From Cristatella mucedo (lineage: Eukaryota; Bryozoa; Phylactolaemata; Cristatellidae), in the NCBI GenBank assembly GCA_009760855.2, contig WPIO01000024.1:5316001-5380000 (forward strand): a stretch of 64,000 nucleotides of DNA, in the 5' to 3' direction. Within the stretch, counting starts at the first letter, position 1; the number at the start of each line of letters is the position of its first letter. Made by a program: the position numbers and the translations under genes. Shown piece after piece: positions 34,086 through 46,629 of the stretch. The notes beneath the pieces were generated by a model. The model saw only the letters and a program-made list of their open reading frames with translations, was not told the origin of the DNA and searched no databases.

Positions 34086-34524
34086 TGCGTTTTCCATGGA
34101 TGACACTCTAGCGAAGAGTTAATGCGGTAATCTTAATAAAAGTCGCAAACGAAATTCACAACCAGATTCTTGGAAGAGTCTACAAAAGGTGTGCTGGTTG
34201 TGTCTACGTTTAGGCTTTTCTGCTTCTAAGTAGCAACATATTTTCTCATGGCTAGTAAAATGGTGTTGTTGTCGTTGAATTTAAGTAAGCTTGTTGTTTT
34301 TCAATTTTAATTCCCGAAAATACTCCTGCTTCCAACTCATAAAAGCTACCGGTATTTTATACCATTACACGAATGTTCGTTCCAAAATGAAAGTCCATTT
34401 TTCTATCAACAGCCAAAATTGCGACAGCTTGGACCCCGTTGAAGATATACCGCTGGCTTTTTTACCGTGTCGTAAGAGAAACAGCATGCCTTTGTATAGA
34501 TATGTGCTTGAAGCTATGCCAGCG
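34086..34524. other. Intron sequence, nothing recognised
   Basis: No assignable feature. The open frame from 34291 runs into the following LINE tail. Confidence 0.5.
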
Positions 34525-34610
34525 TTCCATTTCGAATGTAAAGCGCCTAAAAAGATATTGAGCTCTCTGAGAGCGCTCTATCAAGAGCATTATTATATTA
34601 TTATAATTAA
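34525..34610 (+). mobile_element. Family A LINE 3' tail only
   Basis: Only the terminal stem (AATGTAAAGCGCCTAAAAAG ... GAGAGCGCTCTATCAAG) and ATT repeats, about 85 bases. Confidence 0.72.
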
Positions 34611-35439
34611 TGTTCCGCCTGAGCCACCACCCTATTGGCATATGCGTTCACTGAGAAACCAGCGGCGACATTAGCTTTGCCGGCTCCCGCTGACCCGACT
34701 ATTCTGTGCGTCAACTGGTTTTCTTATTGTCGGTTGAATTGATTACTCGTAGCTACTGTTTCTACCGGTTTGCGTTTATTGAGAATCGGCGCAGCACCGC
34801 TCTTTCGTGGTAAGACGAAATGCGAGATATGGTGATAGTACACGGAATGGAAGCCACTAAAATGAATGAGTCAATTTTAGGAGAGGCTGCCTAAGCTGCA
34901 AATTCAAGAAAATACACACTTAATAGGTCGGGTAATCAAATACTCGTTTAATTTACGTTAAAAAACGCCAACAGTTTAGAAACTAAGCGAAGAAACTATG
35001 GCCATTTCCCAGTCAAAAAAATGATTCTGCGAACACTATTTAACTTAGATGTAAGCCAGAAGCAAGATATTTAAAAATAGCAAGTCTATCAATCTCCGCC
35101 TTAATCAAATACATCATCAATCAATAAATCAATCTCCGCATCATATGCGACTTGTAGTCTAACTATTTAAACCGCTGTTGTCCAAAATACTTGCGTGAAG
35201 ATTGTTTATGTGCATGCTCGTGACCTTGTAAAAGCTTTATTTTAAGCATAGCTATGGGCGTTGCGAATTCCATGACTCGCTCAGTACTTCTCCGACTAAA
35301 TTTTAATTCACACGAAGTTTGTAAATAGGAGCCAATTCCAGTGCTCGTGGTCTCGGTGCCATCAACCAGTGAAGGCCAGCCTGACGCAAGGCGTTAGGGC
35401 TACCACCTGCTCATGAATGGGGCGAAGTGATAGCATGTA
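34611..35439. other. Intron sequence, nothing recognised
   Basis: No assignable feature. Confidence 0.5.
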
Positions 35440-36993
35440 CTACCATTCCTATCAAAGACACTGGAACGGGTCGTAGCAGACCAGCTGAACTCATATATTA
35501 AAACCTAAAACCTCGCTAGTTAGTTCCAGTCAGGCTCTAGAGCTAAACCCTCCAAAGAGTCAGCATCGCTTAGGTTGTACAACCACTTACTTAGGAATGC
35601 AGACATAGGTAGAGTGTCTCTGTTTGTTTTGGTCGATCTTTCGGCAGCTATTGATACTATCGATCACAAATTTCTTCTAGAGCGCCTCTCATCTCGCCTG
35701 AGCATAACCGGCATTGCTCTAAAATGGTTCAGATCATATCTCAGTGGGAGACTCCGTAGTATTGACGTGAATGGACAAAGATCAACCGAGGTGCCTCTGA
35801 AATATGGGGTACCTCAGGGTTCCGTGCTAGGTCTGATTCTTTCACTGCTTATACTCTCCCTCTTGCTGATGTGATTGCCAAGCGCAATCTAGTCTTTCAC
35901 TTCTATACAGATGACACTCGGTTGTACCTTTGCATTGATTCCTCTAAGCCTTCGAGCACCTCGAATTCTCTCAACTCCCTAGCTGCATATATTGATGACA
36001 TCCGCAAAATGGCAGCACATTTTCTAAAACTAAACGATGATGAAATGAACCTATTTATAATGAGCAAGCCCAGTGTGATTCAGAAATTTGAAAGGCTAAC
36101 GCTCAAAATTGGCTCAGCCAGCATATCTCCCATTGAATCAGCTTGAAATCTAGGTGTCATGTTCCAAAGTGACCTCTCGTTAGACGACCACATCAGCTCC
36201 ACAGTCAAACCTGCCTACTTTCAGCTACATAATATTGCTAAAATTCGGGCTTGTTTAGATAAGGATACTACGTCTAAGTTGGTTCATGCATTTGTGACAT
36301 TCCGCCTTGAATTCTGTAACTCGCTGCTTGATGGCCTACCGGCCTGTGCAATCAGGCGCTCACAGCTGGTGCAAAACTCTGTAGCTAGGCCTGTCTGTCG
36401 TGTGCGTCACAGTTGCCATACCACACCACTTATCGCCGACCTGTACTGGCTACCAGTCAAGCAATGGGTTGACTTCAAAGTTTTTTCGCCCACCTTTAGG
36501 TCTGTTCATTCTTTGGCTCCAGCCTATCTATCAGATCTACTTCCCCACTTGGCAAAGCATCGTACAACCCACTTTTCGCAATCCAACAGTTTACCACGAC
36601 CTCGTACAATCTTAATTCCTTCAGAGACCGTGCATTTAGTTTGTATGCTCCCAAAACCTGGAATTCCCTCTCGACCTGCGTCAGAACATCCCCTGACTAG
36701 ACCACATTTAAAAAGAACTCAAAAACACACCTATTTAGGACAGAATTGTGTGGATCCCTGTGATTCGTCCTTCATGTAGTTATACATGCTGACGCTGTGC
36801 ATGCTGCTACTAACCATATTTGCATGCTGACCCTGTGTATGTCACCTCTAACCGTGTCGTTAATTCTGTTTATCAAGCATGATATCACTCACGGTTCAAT
36901 CGCGTTTCGCTTTGCAGCAAATGTAAAGCGCCTAGAAAGATGTTGAGTTCTGAGGGCGCTTTATCAAGTGCATTATTTTTATTATAATTATTT
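35440..36993 (+). mobile_element. Family A LINE copy A6, reverse transcriptase to 3' tail
   Basis: This is the best-preserved RT of the window. V-L-V-D-L-S-A-A-I-D-T-I-D-H and W-F-R-S-Y-L-S-G-R-L are followed by G-V-P-Q-G-S-V-L-G, then after a frameshift F-Y-T-D-D-T-R-L-Y. A long C-terminal frame (36159-36779) with W-L-P-V-K-Q comes next. The copy ends with the 3' untranslated region, terminal stem and ATT repeats. It is 5'-truncated before the RT and broken by stops near 35874 and 36146. The palm motif has A-A-I-D in place of A-A-F-D. Confidence 0.88.
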
Positions 36994-37110
36994 ACAGCGA
37001 AGGCGTTTTTATTGTAGCTTTCCGCTTATATAGTCTGTCAAAGACGTATTTGCGAAAACGGCAAAATATGAATTTGACATAAGCCGTCTCCTTTTCCGAT
37101 ATCCATATAC

Positions 37111-37873
37111 TTGTTCAATCCTTGTCGTGTGGGGGTCAGGTCTCACACACGATACAGGTCAGCTGTGGAGTCTCTCAAGGGTCAGTCCTCGGTCCATTGC
37201 TGTTCTCCATTTACACTCTAACTCTGGTAAAAGTGCTTAAGGCCCGTGAAATGGGATACCACTTCCACGCTGACGATACTCAGCTATATTTTTCATTCAA
37301 ACCGTTGGAATATAGTGCAATAACTGATCAACTGAATGCTTGCCTTGCCGACATTTGATCATGGAAGTCAAAAACGTTTTGAAACTAAATTGTCGATAAA
37401 ACCGAACTGCTGCTCATAGGACACCCTAAGCCTGTGGCTGGATTAAAAAGCTTTTCTCTTCTAATAGGTGATGCTGTCGTGCTACCATCACCACATGCTC
37501 GAATATCAGGTGTCGTTTTCGACAACTGCCTACATTTTAAAAGCATCCTTCAGAAGACTGCTTCTACAGCTAGCCACCATGTCCGATTCCTATCTAAGAT
37601 TAGGAGCTCTTTTCCATAGTGGCTTCCGCAGTGGCTGGTCTACTCAATAAATCAACTGCCCTCCTAGCATCTGTAGCATATCCTAGCGTATCCTAGCAAC
37701 GCTTCTCACTTCTCTCGTCGCTTTGTCGCTTGAAATAAAGTCTAAGCGAGCTAATGCATGTGTAAGTGAAAGTCAGTGCGTATTTAAGTGGGCTATAGTA
37801 AACTTTCTGCTTGACACCCACGTGGTTTTTGTGTCTTTTTAGAGTTACACTGTGACATAGGACATGTCATTAA
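37111..37873 (+). mobile_element. Family B LINE copy B8 with an internal deletion
   Basis: It starts at the P-Q-G-S-V-like region (C-G-V-S-Q-G-S-V-L-G-P-L-L-F, H-A-D-D-T-Q-L-Y) and continues to about 37640. It then jumps to the last 180 bases of the family (from about 37695), missing several hundred bases of C-terminal coding sequence. Confidence 0.78.
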
Positions 37874-38042
37874 ATCCTAACAAACTAATCGTCAGATAAG
37901 AATAAGGTAGGCTGAGATATGCTGAATCAGTGCAGGGTGGTAGAGCATACACTTTTTGAGCACAAGTTTTGAGGGGTGCACGCCAGCCGACTCGCAACGA
38001 GTTTCAAGCTAGAAATAGGCTGCAGCGTGTACTCCAACTTAC

Positions 38043-38145
38043 ATGGACAAAACAAAACACAGAATAAATCATCGAGCAGGTGGGAGGCAGTCATTTGGCA
38101 GGATGGAACACACTGGTTAAATTCGCTTTGTAAGTTTCGGCAGGC
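38043..38145 (-). CDS. EGFR: ErbB receptor exon 4 of the visible set: furin-like domain with a short dimerisation-arm region
   Basis: This exon encodes the part of the first cysteine-rich domain that in vertebrate EGFR carries the dimerisation arm. After a CCGTTGCAG acceptor in phase 0, it reads A-C-R-N-L-Q-S-E-F-N-Q-C-V-P-S-C-Q. It then runs through a short stretch to F-C-V-L-F-C-P plus one base, at a strong GTAAGT donor. The start matches V-C-R-K-F...C-x-x-x-C and the end matches C-V-x-x-C-P of EGFR. Both boundaries and phases agree with the neighbours. Only 12 residues lie between the two cysteines that bracket the arm, against 26 in human EGFR by my recollection. An unseen alternative splice or extra exon could change this. 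Confidence 0.72.
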
Positions 38146-39761
38146 CTGCAACGGAAAACCGAATGTGGTGCAAAGAACGTCAGGCACCGTTCGCAGCTCA
38201 TGCTGGAATTTGCCTCTGCTTGCGGTAGCCGAAGAGATCTGAGATGGCAAAAGTTACTCAAAGGATAATAAAGCCAAGTAAAGTGACTCTACAGGCTAGC
38301 CGCGTGTTATTAAATGCTAGTGACAGGTTTGGTGTTGCTACACACATAGGCCAAGCTGAATGGTGCGAATTTGTTGAGACAGCTGCAACCTCAATCGCTC
38401 AATCGCAAAAGCTCAATCTTCAATCGCAAAAAATGTAAATTCACATTTTAGTCTTTCTTCTATCTCTGGCGAACGCGTCAAGACTTGTGGCGGTACACGA
38501 CTTAGGCATTACAGCAGGCGGCTGTGCCAGCAGAGTGCACGCACGCACACTGCTGGCACCGCTTCCCTCGAGCAGGCCAGGACGACTAGAGTGCGAGCCA
38601 AGCGGACGCTATTTCGTGGAGGTTTCGGCTACGGCGGCAGCAGCGTGGGGGGGGGGGTAAGGATGAGAGTCCTCGGAGCGAGGCTAGCTCGCTCGGAGCA
38701 CTACTAAAAGAGAGGTAAGGAGAGAAAAGGTGGTGGTGGCCTCCTACAGCCGGATTTGAATTACGAGTCTCTTATCTGCCCTGCTTAATTCTTTGGCGAA
38801 TACATCACAAAGACTGCGGGAAGTCAGAGATTTGGGGAAGACTTAAAATGAAGACTCTGAAGCTGAGCGTAAACGTACGTTTTGGCCACGACCTTGGTGA
38901 AACTGAACGTATGGCCAATCGTAGCCGTTTTACTTCTATAAAAGCAAGTTACATGTCTGAACCAGCGAAATTACTGGAGCCTTCCACGGTTTATGGGGCA
39001 CTAAGATCATCATCGCATAAGAATCAGAAGATCAGGGCGAGAACGAAGATCATGAATGGTTAAAATTCATTCAGATGTGTGTTGGCAGCAGCCAGTGTTG
39101 GAGTGGTATACTGTCTGATTTGGAAGTGAGGAGATAGCATCAGAGCCTGCAACAAGGAACGAGGGCAAGGGGCAGCATGCTTACGACACGCTGACCCTGG
39201 GCTATGTCGATACTTGTTCGACACTCTGTTGACAATTGTAGTCACTGTAGACAGTTACTAAAATTACGAGACAAAAAAATACAGCTAAATCTAGGCCTAG
39301 GTACTTAACATGCTAGCAGCGAAATTGTTGGCTAGCGACTGGCCAATCGCACTAGCCCAAGTCGGTTCGCAGGCGACACTGTACGATAAGCTATGCTGCA
39401 TGACACTAGTTGTGCATTGCTTCGTGCAAGCTCATTATGAGGAATTCAGCAGGTTTAGCGCTTTTGAATTCCAAAATATACTAAGAATAATACCGCGTAT
39501 TACCCTTTTCACACTGGGGCCACGTGGACAATTTCATAATTGAAGATGCCTCAACAGATGGAAGATAAAATTAATTCCTAAATATTTACTGGTTCGACTA
39601 GGGAAGTGACTAACTTGAAATTAATTAGTTTCCGATATGGAAAATTACAAAATAGTACCTTCTTGTTCATTTTGAGTCAGAATGAACAGCAAAACAGTCG
39701 AAGTTAAATGACATAAATGCTTATTCACTCAAGAATGACGTCTGAAAAAGGTTCAGTAATG
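38146..39761. other. Intron sequence, nothing recognised
   Basis: 1.6 kb with a short poly-G run near 38647 and no supported exon or repeat. Small open frames here lack any recognisable domain. Confidence 0.5.
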
Positions 39762-40275
39762 AAATAACAATAATATGACATTTGATTTAGCGCCCTCATA
39801 GAACTCAATCTCTTTCTAGTCACTTAGAATTTGCTGCACAGGAAGCATGATCGAATGGTTAGTGGTAGCGTGCTCAATGACAACAGGCATTGTATGGTTA
39901 GAGGTCGCATGCACAGGGTCAGAATCCAAATATTTTTAGTGGCAGTATGCACTTTGACCGTACGCATAACACGTAAAGAACAAATGACACTCACCCACTA
40001 CATGCTGTGATAAATAGACGCGTTTTTAGTTTATGTATTAATGTGGTCAAGTCAAGGAATGTCGTGACTGAATTTGGTAGTGTGCCCCATGCCTTGGGAG
40101 CATACGAACTAAAGGCACGATTTTCAAAGGATTTGAGGTTCGTACGAGGTATAGGTCAAAGAATAGATTCGGAAAAGCGAGTGGTATGATTCTTAGCCTG
40201 GTGGGGCAGTAGATCTGATAAAGGCTGTAGCCAAAAAATGAAGGGACCCAAAAGTGAGCGACGAAACCTAAAAAA
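39762..40275 (-). mobile_element. Family A LINE copy A7, minus strand 3' part
   Basis: (AAT)n, the reversed terminal stem, the 3' untranslated region and the end of the coding block (GCATACGAACTAAAGGCACG...). Confidence 0.75.
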
Positions 40276-40282
40276 ATGGTTC

Positions 40283-40432
40283 TTATATATATAATTTATT
40301 TGTATAGCGCCCCAAGAGAACTTAATCTCTACTCAGGTGCTTAGCATATGCCTCGGGGCTCAAGCCTACAACCTCAGCCAGACCTTGGTCGGGGCGAACA
40401 CCGTATCCAGTGTACCAAACCAGCTTGGCAGG
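40283..40432 (-). mobile_element. tRNA-derived SINE (type 2) with a family A-like 3' tail
   Basis: On the minus strand the tRNA-like head has TTGGTACACTGG (A box) and GTAGGCTTGAGCCCC (B box). It ends with AAGCACCTGAGTAGAGATTAA...TTGGGGCGCTATACAAATAAAT. That is the same stem layout as the L2-type 3' end of family A. A second copy is at 61542-61684. Confidence 0.78.
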
Positions 40433-40562
40433 TAGTCTTCGTTAACGCAGCACTGAACTGGGCCAAAGCATCACACGTATAAATTAAGTGGTTGTTATCA
40501 GGGAGGCAGGGTGATTAACGGTGCTGAACCACTGGAATCAAGCGGGCGTCACATACAAAACC

Positions 40563-41000
40563 AATATAATAATAGTAGTAAATTGCTTAAACGCCCTCAG
40601 AGAAATTAATTTCACTCTTGGTACTTCACATATGCTGCAAAGGAAGCATGGTCGAATTGTTAGTGGCAGGACGCTCAATGACAACAAGCAGAATATAATC
40701 AGATGTGACATGTACAGGATCAGCATGCACATATGATTAGTGTGAGTATGCACAGTGTCAGATAAAATAAGAGCACAAAGGATGAATCTCATAGACCCAC
40801 TAAACGGTGTGACAAATAGGTGCATTTTAGCTTCTTTTTAAACTCGTCAAGTGATTGGGATGTCGCGACGCCAGTCGGAACTGCGTTCCAGGTTTTCGAA
40901 GTATACATGCTAAAGGTGCGGTCTCCACAAAGGATTTGAGATTCGTATGAGGCGTAGCTAAACAATTATATTGAGAAAATTGTGTGGTGTATAGTCACAG
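40563..41000 (-). mobile_element. Family A LINE copy A8, minus strand 3' part
   Basis: An (AAT)-like run, the reversed terminal stem, the untranslated region and the end of the coding block, diverged. Confidence 0.7.
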
Positions 41001-42149
41001 ATAAATCTAGATATGCACCATGCCAAGCAAGATGCCCATGGTAAAAGTGCATCAGCTATGCGAATTCAGCAATAGCAGCAGAACCGACATCGAGAACAAT
41101 TTCATCCAGATGCGTTTTGAGAAACTCTATTAGACGAAATAAACAGAAATTGTCGTTTCTGAATTTCTACAGTATGTCGTACCCGCTGGCACTCACAGGC
41201 CGCACCATAGCTATCTTGCTGAGCATTAGCAGGTCGAAGAAAGGTCAGTACTTAGACCACTAACACAGCATACAGCAACTAAAGAAATACTGCCACATTT
41301 AAATAGTTTGTGACTAAAATTAATGGCTTTATTGTATTACTTCCACAATAGTATGCAATACTTCCAATTGTGTCCCATATCTACATGTACAGATAATGCC
41401 TCTCGATGTCTTCACTAAAACCTTGTCAGAAGAAAGCTCAATCAGCCTACCGTCGACAGCGTCAAGTCCCTAGTCCTAGTCCGTGTATCCAACTGGACCG
41501 TTATCACTTACTTACACATACTCCAAACTTCCGGCTATTATATTAGCCGCTCCGCGAAGAGCTTGGTAATCGTCGTCTCCTATCACGTTTTTGCAATAAT
41601 GTCCTTGGTAACCACACGTAAAGTCCCGTGCAGTACGCAGAGAGCTCTCCCCTCGCTCCGTTGAGTTAGTTCACGTGATTCGCATAACTATTTCAAGATA
41701 GCAATTAAGAAAATATTAAATCAGACTGAAATTGCGCATTTATTTTGGCACCGAGCTTTATGAAAGCCTGCACCAACTGCGTGTGGTTTATAGCATTGTG
41801 ATCGCCCAGAAAGCCACAGCACGCTGCAACGACGAAACCATTTCAAGCAGATTTCTCCGCCCTGTACACCTTGTTGCTTATGCCCGTACTCAATGATGTT
41901 CCTAACATTTGGTCGAATGAAAATACGATCTTTAACCTTAGCCTCGATAGTCTGGGGAAGGTCATGCTGAAACTACTTCTCTATCTTGCTCATTAACTAC
42001 GACTGGAAGATCCTAGCAATGCTTCCTCTAAACTGTCACACTTCAGTTGTTTATGCTACTGTGAGTGATTTTAGCAGGTACTTTCACACTGGCCACATTT
42101 CACTTGCTACATTTTTGGGATGAACAGCTTTCTTGCTCTTCCATTTTCG
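41001..42149. other. Intron sequence, nothing recognised
   Basis: 1.1 kb with no supported exon or repeat family. Confidence 0.5.
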
Positions 42150-42330
42150 CTAAGTCAGGTGGTGTCGTGATGTCAATACAGTGACTTTCAGACTGTGAGA
42201 TCATTCAAAATCAAGGCACAGTCCCCAAAGATTTTGAGGTTTAATATTGTCACAGCTGAATGACAAAAGTCGGAAGATCGTGTGGAACGATGCATACGTA
42301 GGAAGCAGGAATCTCAGAGACATATTTTTG
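42150..42330 (-). mobile_element. Family A LINE fragment, minus strand
   Basis: The reversed end-of-coding block (AAGTCAGGTGGTGTCGTGA, CCCCAAAGATTTTGAGGTTT), without the tail. Confidence 0.6.
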
Positions 42331-42892
42331 TGCAACAGACCATAAAAATGCTGAGCTTCAGCTGCAGCAAGTTATGGGATATTGAGTCAGCACCCCAAGT
42401 CATCACGAATTACCTTCGTAACCATTCCCATCCTGAAAGCAACCAGCACTAGGCAGGCTAGTTACCGTAAAAACAGATCGTCTCTAGTGCATCCGTTTAT
42501 GCTAAGCTTCGTTGATTCACAAGCCACAGAGAGGCTTCTTAATTTTCAGAGCAAATATAACAAAAAGTAAACTCTCACTTCCACCAATATGTAAACCCTC
42601 AGGCTACGACATACCTAATGTCATGCATAGTTGGGCAAGCACAGTTGAACGATAAGTAAAAGTTCACTTGGTTCCCGGCAGCGCCTGATAAGTTGAGTTT
42701 TAGCTGAGACTTAAAATATTCAAAGTCATTGCAGCTTGCATCCTTAGCCGGAGCAACTTTTAGACGCTTTTTAGGGAATCTGAGCTTAAGGCTAGGTAAT
42801 CAAAATTTTAATATGACGTGAGCAACGGCTAATTGACTAGACGGCCGATGAGCTGGGGAGAAGACAGGGCAAGAGTTCTGAGACCGGTGAGA
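42331..42892. other. Intron sequence, nothing recognised
   Basis: No assignable feature. A short segment near 42700 resembles one near 46160 (GAGACTTAAAATA...), perhaps an unrecognised old repeat. Confidence 0.45.
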
Positions 42893-43200
42893 ATCATAAT
42901 AAATTTGATAAAGTGCACACAGTGAACTCAATCTCATTATAGATGCTTTACATTTGCTGCAAAGGAAGCACGATCAAATGGTGGGTGGTATCAAGGTTGA
43001 TAAACAACGTGAATAACATGGTTAGGGTCACATGTACAGGGTCAGCATGCAAGTGTGGTGAGTGACAGCATGGGCAGTGTCAGCACGCATGAGCACAGAA
43101 AGGAAGAATCTCAGGGACCCACTAAATGCCGTCATAAAATAGATGCAGTTTTAACTTCTTTTTAAATGTGGTCAAATCAAGTGATGTCGTGAAGCAAAGC
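42893..43200 (-). mobile_element. Family A LINE 3' end, minus strand
   Basis: The reversed terminal stem, untranslated region and last coding bases. It stops at GTCGTGAAGCAAAG. Confidence 0.72.
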
Positions 43201-44469
43201 CTGCATCTTGCGATTATCCGATCTGCTAGTGCACTTCCTGGCGAATTACTAAAAGAGCTCAAAGCAATACGGAATTTAGTGAAGTTTCAGTAAAATTGCC
43301 CAGTGACTACAAAACACGGGCACTGGTCCAGTTTTCCCTGAAAGCATGTCTTGGCCCCTGCTAAATGTACAAAGAAAAGCACAGCAAATCAAAATAAAAG
43401 GCCAGACATAAGAGTTCCATAACTGATTAGTTATTAACACATGAAACTACCAATCAGGGTAATGACAACAAGTAAATGCTTTTTATAGTGCATCTTAACA
43501 TTAACAAAGAGGATCGTCTGAATTTATGTGCACACACGCTATCGAAAGGCAGAGTATATTGTCTGGAGCTCCATAACCAAACCTAAAAAACAAGAACCGA
43601 GAGGCTCATAACTGCCTTCAGATTTCTATGATTGGCCACCTTAGGCAGGGTAACGATCTCAGTCTTACTTAGCTTTTAACTACACAGGGTAGCCACAATG
43701 CCACGTGCCTCGATGATTAGCTACTTGTGTAAGTCCTTTACTCACTAAGTTCTTCGTCCTTTACATAACTGATGTCACATTTTCATTGCATAGGTGAGAC
43801 ATTAATAGTGCTATGGCGACGCTACTGCAATTATGGCTTTCGAAAGGGTAGAAGGACCTGCAACATGAGCTATCGCAGTTGAAATTGAACATTAAAATGC
43901 TAAAGCTTCACGGGACAACGAACAAAAGGTTTTTTCTAAAGGTGGCCTTGAAGTTTCAGCAGCTTTTGCCCTCTACATTGCGAGGCCTTTTGCAAATGCC
44001 CGAAGTGACTAGGGCTAGTCCTAGTGCCACAACTGTGCTTCTGCTTCCAACAGCTGAGTTAGCGTATTGAAAAGCTGCCAGAGTGAGCATAACTGACCGT
44101 CAGTCGAGTTACGTCGGCTGCCAGTTTCTTTTGAGCGCCACTGATTTAAAACTGTTAGCCTAGCAGACAGGCTAGTCTATAAAGCCACGAATATGAAACC
44201 AAAGTGAGCAGATAAAGCCGGTAAAGTGTTGGCTGTTCTAGTTCGCATCTACTGTGTCTATACTAAAACACGTCCTGTGCGCGTATTTTACATTTTCTTG
44301 GCCACCACAATGAAAGATTCTTCCTGATTTTGTTCATCCACGGCATTAGTTCACGACGGAACCCAAGCAATAGACGACAGCCTACTGAGCTGTTGACCGG
44401 GTCAGCTTTACGGCCAGTGTACCTATGCTGCACCGTACGGATTCACTTTGACCTGCAGTGCAGCGGTTG
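43201..44469. other. Intron sequence, nothing recognised
   Basis: 1.27 kb with no supported feature. Confidence 0.5.
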
Positions 44470-44611
44470 TAGGACATCACCCCCCCCCCCCGACGTCCCC
44501 TCCCCCGACATTTCCGCCTGGTGGACCCTAGGAGACCCCCCTCCCCCGGGGCCGGGGTAGGACTTTTCCCCTTATGCAGATTAATGTTTATATATATATA
44601 TAAATATATAA

Positions 44612-44642
<31 letters not shown>

Positions 44643-45115
44643 ATCAAATGAAGTTCACGCTTATTGAAATAAAATGAACTCAGTATAACAGGCCGTTTTG
44701 TTAATTCCGTATGACGTATTCACTGGTTGCCCTTGCCATACACAGTCCATTTGAGGAGTCCAATCACTAAAACGACACTTTGATGTTTTGCTCAATGAAC
44801 TACTGATAGGAACAATAAGATTAATCACGAAAAACGAGCAATAAAAGTGTGCAAATAATCACGGCACTCCTCACAATGAATACTGGTATACATAGGTTTA
44901 TAAGCCCTAAACCCTAAACTGTAAACCCTACACCTTAAACCCTGACACCCTAAACCCTAAACCCTGACACCCTAAACCCTGACACCCTAAACCCTGACAC
45001 CCTAAACCCTAAAACCCTAAACCTTAAACACTAAACTCTATACCCCAGTGGGGAAATGTCCGGGAGGGGGGCGGAAGTCCCAGTGGGGGGGGGGTTGAAA
45101 TGTCCTTACCCAAAT
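44470..45115. repeat. Inverted G/C-rich modules enclosing a TA microsatellite and telomere-like repeats
   Basis: A C-rich module at about 44472-44530 and a G-rich module at about 45046-45106 are approximately inverse copies. Both contain GGACATTTC/GAAATGTCC next to a homopolymer and a CCTCCC/GGGAGG block. Between them lie a TA run (44587-44638) and the CCCTAAA block. It could be a decayed element with terminal inverted repeats, or an interstitial telomeric site. I cannot classify it. Confidence 0.55.
44900..45040 (+). repeat. Telomere-like CCCTAAA / CCCTGACA array
   Basis: About 15 degenerate units of CCCTAAA, several alternating with CCCTGACA to give a longer period of about 15 bases. The core resembles TTTAGGG/TTAGGG telomere sequence on the minus strand. 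Confidence 0.85.
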
Positions 45116-46629
45116 GCCGCATTGGCTAAGTCAGGACACCAGGTCTATTTTTGTAGTAGCAAACCATCGCTGATTGGCTAGACGTCACGTATTGCCAGGC
45201 CGATCGAATTCAGCAGAGGCCACATCCGCTATCAGATCAGTTCAGATCAGATGAGATCAGATCAGAGCTCGTTCCTTAAGATAAGCCAGTTGCATAAAGA
45301 TTTGTATGCACGATGGCTTGCTCAGCTAACAGTGATATTTTTGGACTACTGTATATTAAACTTGTTTGCTACTCACACTTCGTCCATCTTTGCTGCGGTT
45401 TAAGTTCGGTTTGTCGGCTGCATTATTAAAGCTGGTAATTTTTTCGACCGTTGACTAGTGCATGGCGTCATGGCAGCACTGCCTCTCAAATATATGCCTA
45501 TAGTGAGCAGGATATATGTGCTAACTATAGCCAGTGAAAACTATAGAGACAAACCACGGAATGATACACTTAGAACAGTACACCAGGTTCGCCATTATGT
45601 CGTAAGATACTCAGACGCCACAATACGATACTAGTACTTCATTTTTCTTTGAAATTTGCCAAATATAAACTAATAAGGTATATAAGGGTGTACCTTTCAT
45701 ATATGTACCTACACATGCAGAGAAACCTATCAAAAATCACAATGCGAGAGGTCAGCCAAAAGTGGCTTCATTGGATGGTAGGGACTATCATAGACAGTTT
45801 ACCATCATTACCGCGGGTGATACTGATAAATCAGATTTCTAAGCACCCTAAGAGAGCCACATCTCTCCCTTGGGGCATGAAATCACTCTATACAAAAAAA
45901 GCATTACCCTAAAATTAATAATTAGCAGCCCGGAGTCATGCTTAGAAAATCGTGCAAAAGCAAAGGGATGCAAAAGCTGAAGAATCATTCTTAGACGCAC
46001 TTAGACTCACTCAGAAGCACACTGGAAGAAACCCAGGTCTGCTGGTAAGTAGCATAATCTGATTCGCCAGGCGTTCAGCGTGAAAGCACGAATGAGTAAA
46101 AGCGACGGATTTAGAAGAGGAGAGGTTCGAAGAAATCTTGGTCGAACGTAAGCTCTTTATGCTGAGACTTAAAATAATGCAAAGTTAACGTAGGGCGCTA
46201 TGGAAGCATGCTCGTCACGTTCGATAGCAACCAACTAACTACCACCTACCTATTAAATACTAACCTATCGCCAAAAGATCTCAACTGTAGTGAGAGGACT
46301 GGTAAGGCAACTGGTAAGCCAATGAATGAGTGGTCCGATGTTGCACTGTCGGAGCAATGTCAAAGAGGTTGCCTGCCATTGGGGGAAAGAAACGAACAGC
46401 TACAATTCGGCACCTACGAGCTTGCAGTGGATTTCCCTTCTGTAGCAGCCAAACGAGGCCCAAGTAAAGATGCGAAGTGATGCAATTGATCTCCATCTCT
46501 AACGTCAGAAAGCCACACGCTCCAGTTGGATTTAGCGCAAGATAGTTTTCTATAGCACACATCGAGCCTAAGCCGCTTTTAGTTTGCATTCGGCAGGCCA
46601 CAGCCTTCATCTCACTCAACAGAGGATGA
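45116..46629. other. Intron sequence, nothing firmly recognised
   Basis: A short GATCA-type repeat cluster lies at 45230-45262. The open frames at 46208-46480 (plus) and 46281-46640 (minus) overlap each other and show no domain. Confidence 0.5.

Noticed and set aside
44330-44560. Proline-rich frame
   Set aside because: It is produced by the poly-C module of the inverted-repeat block.
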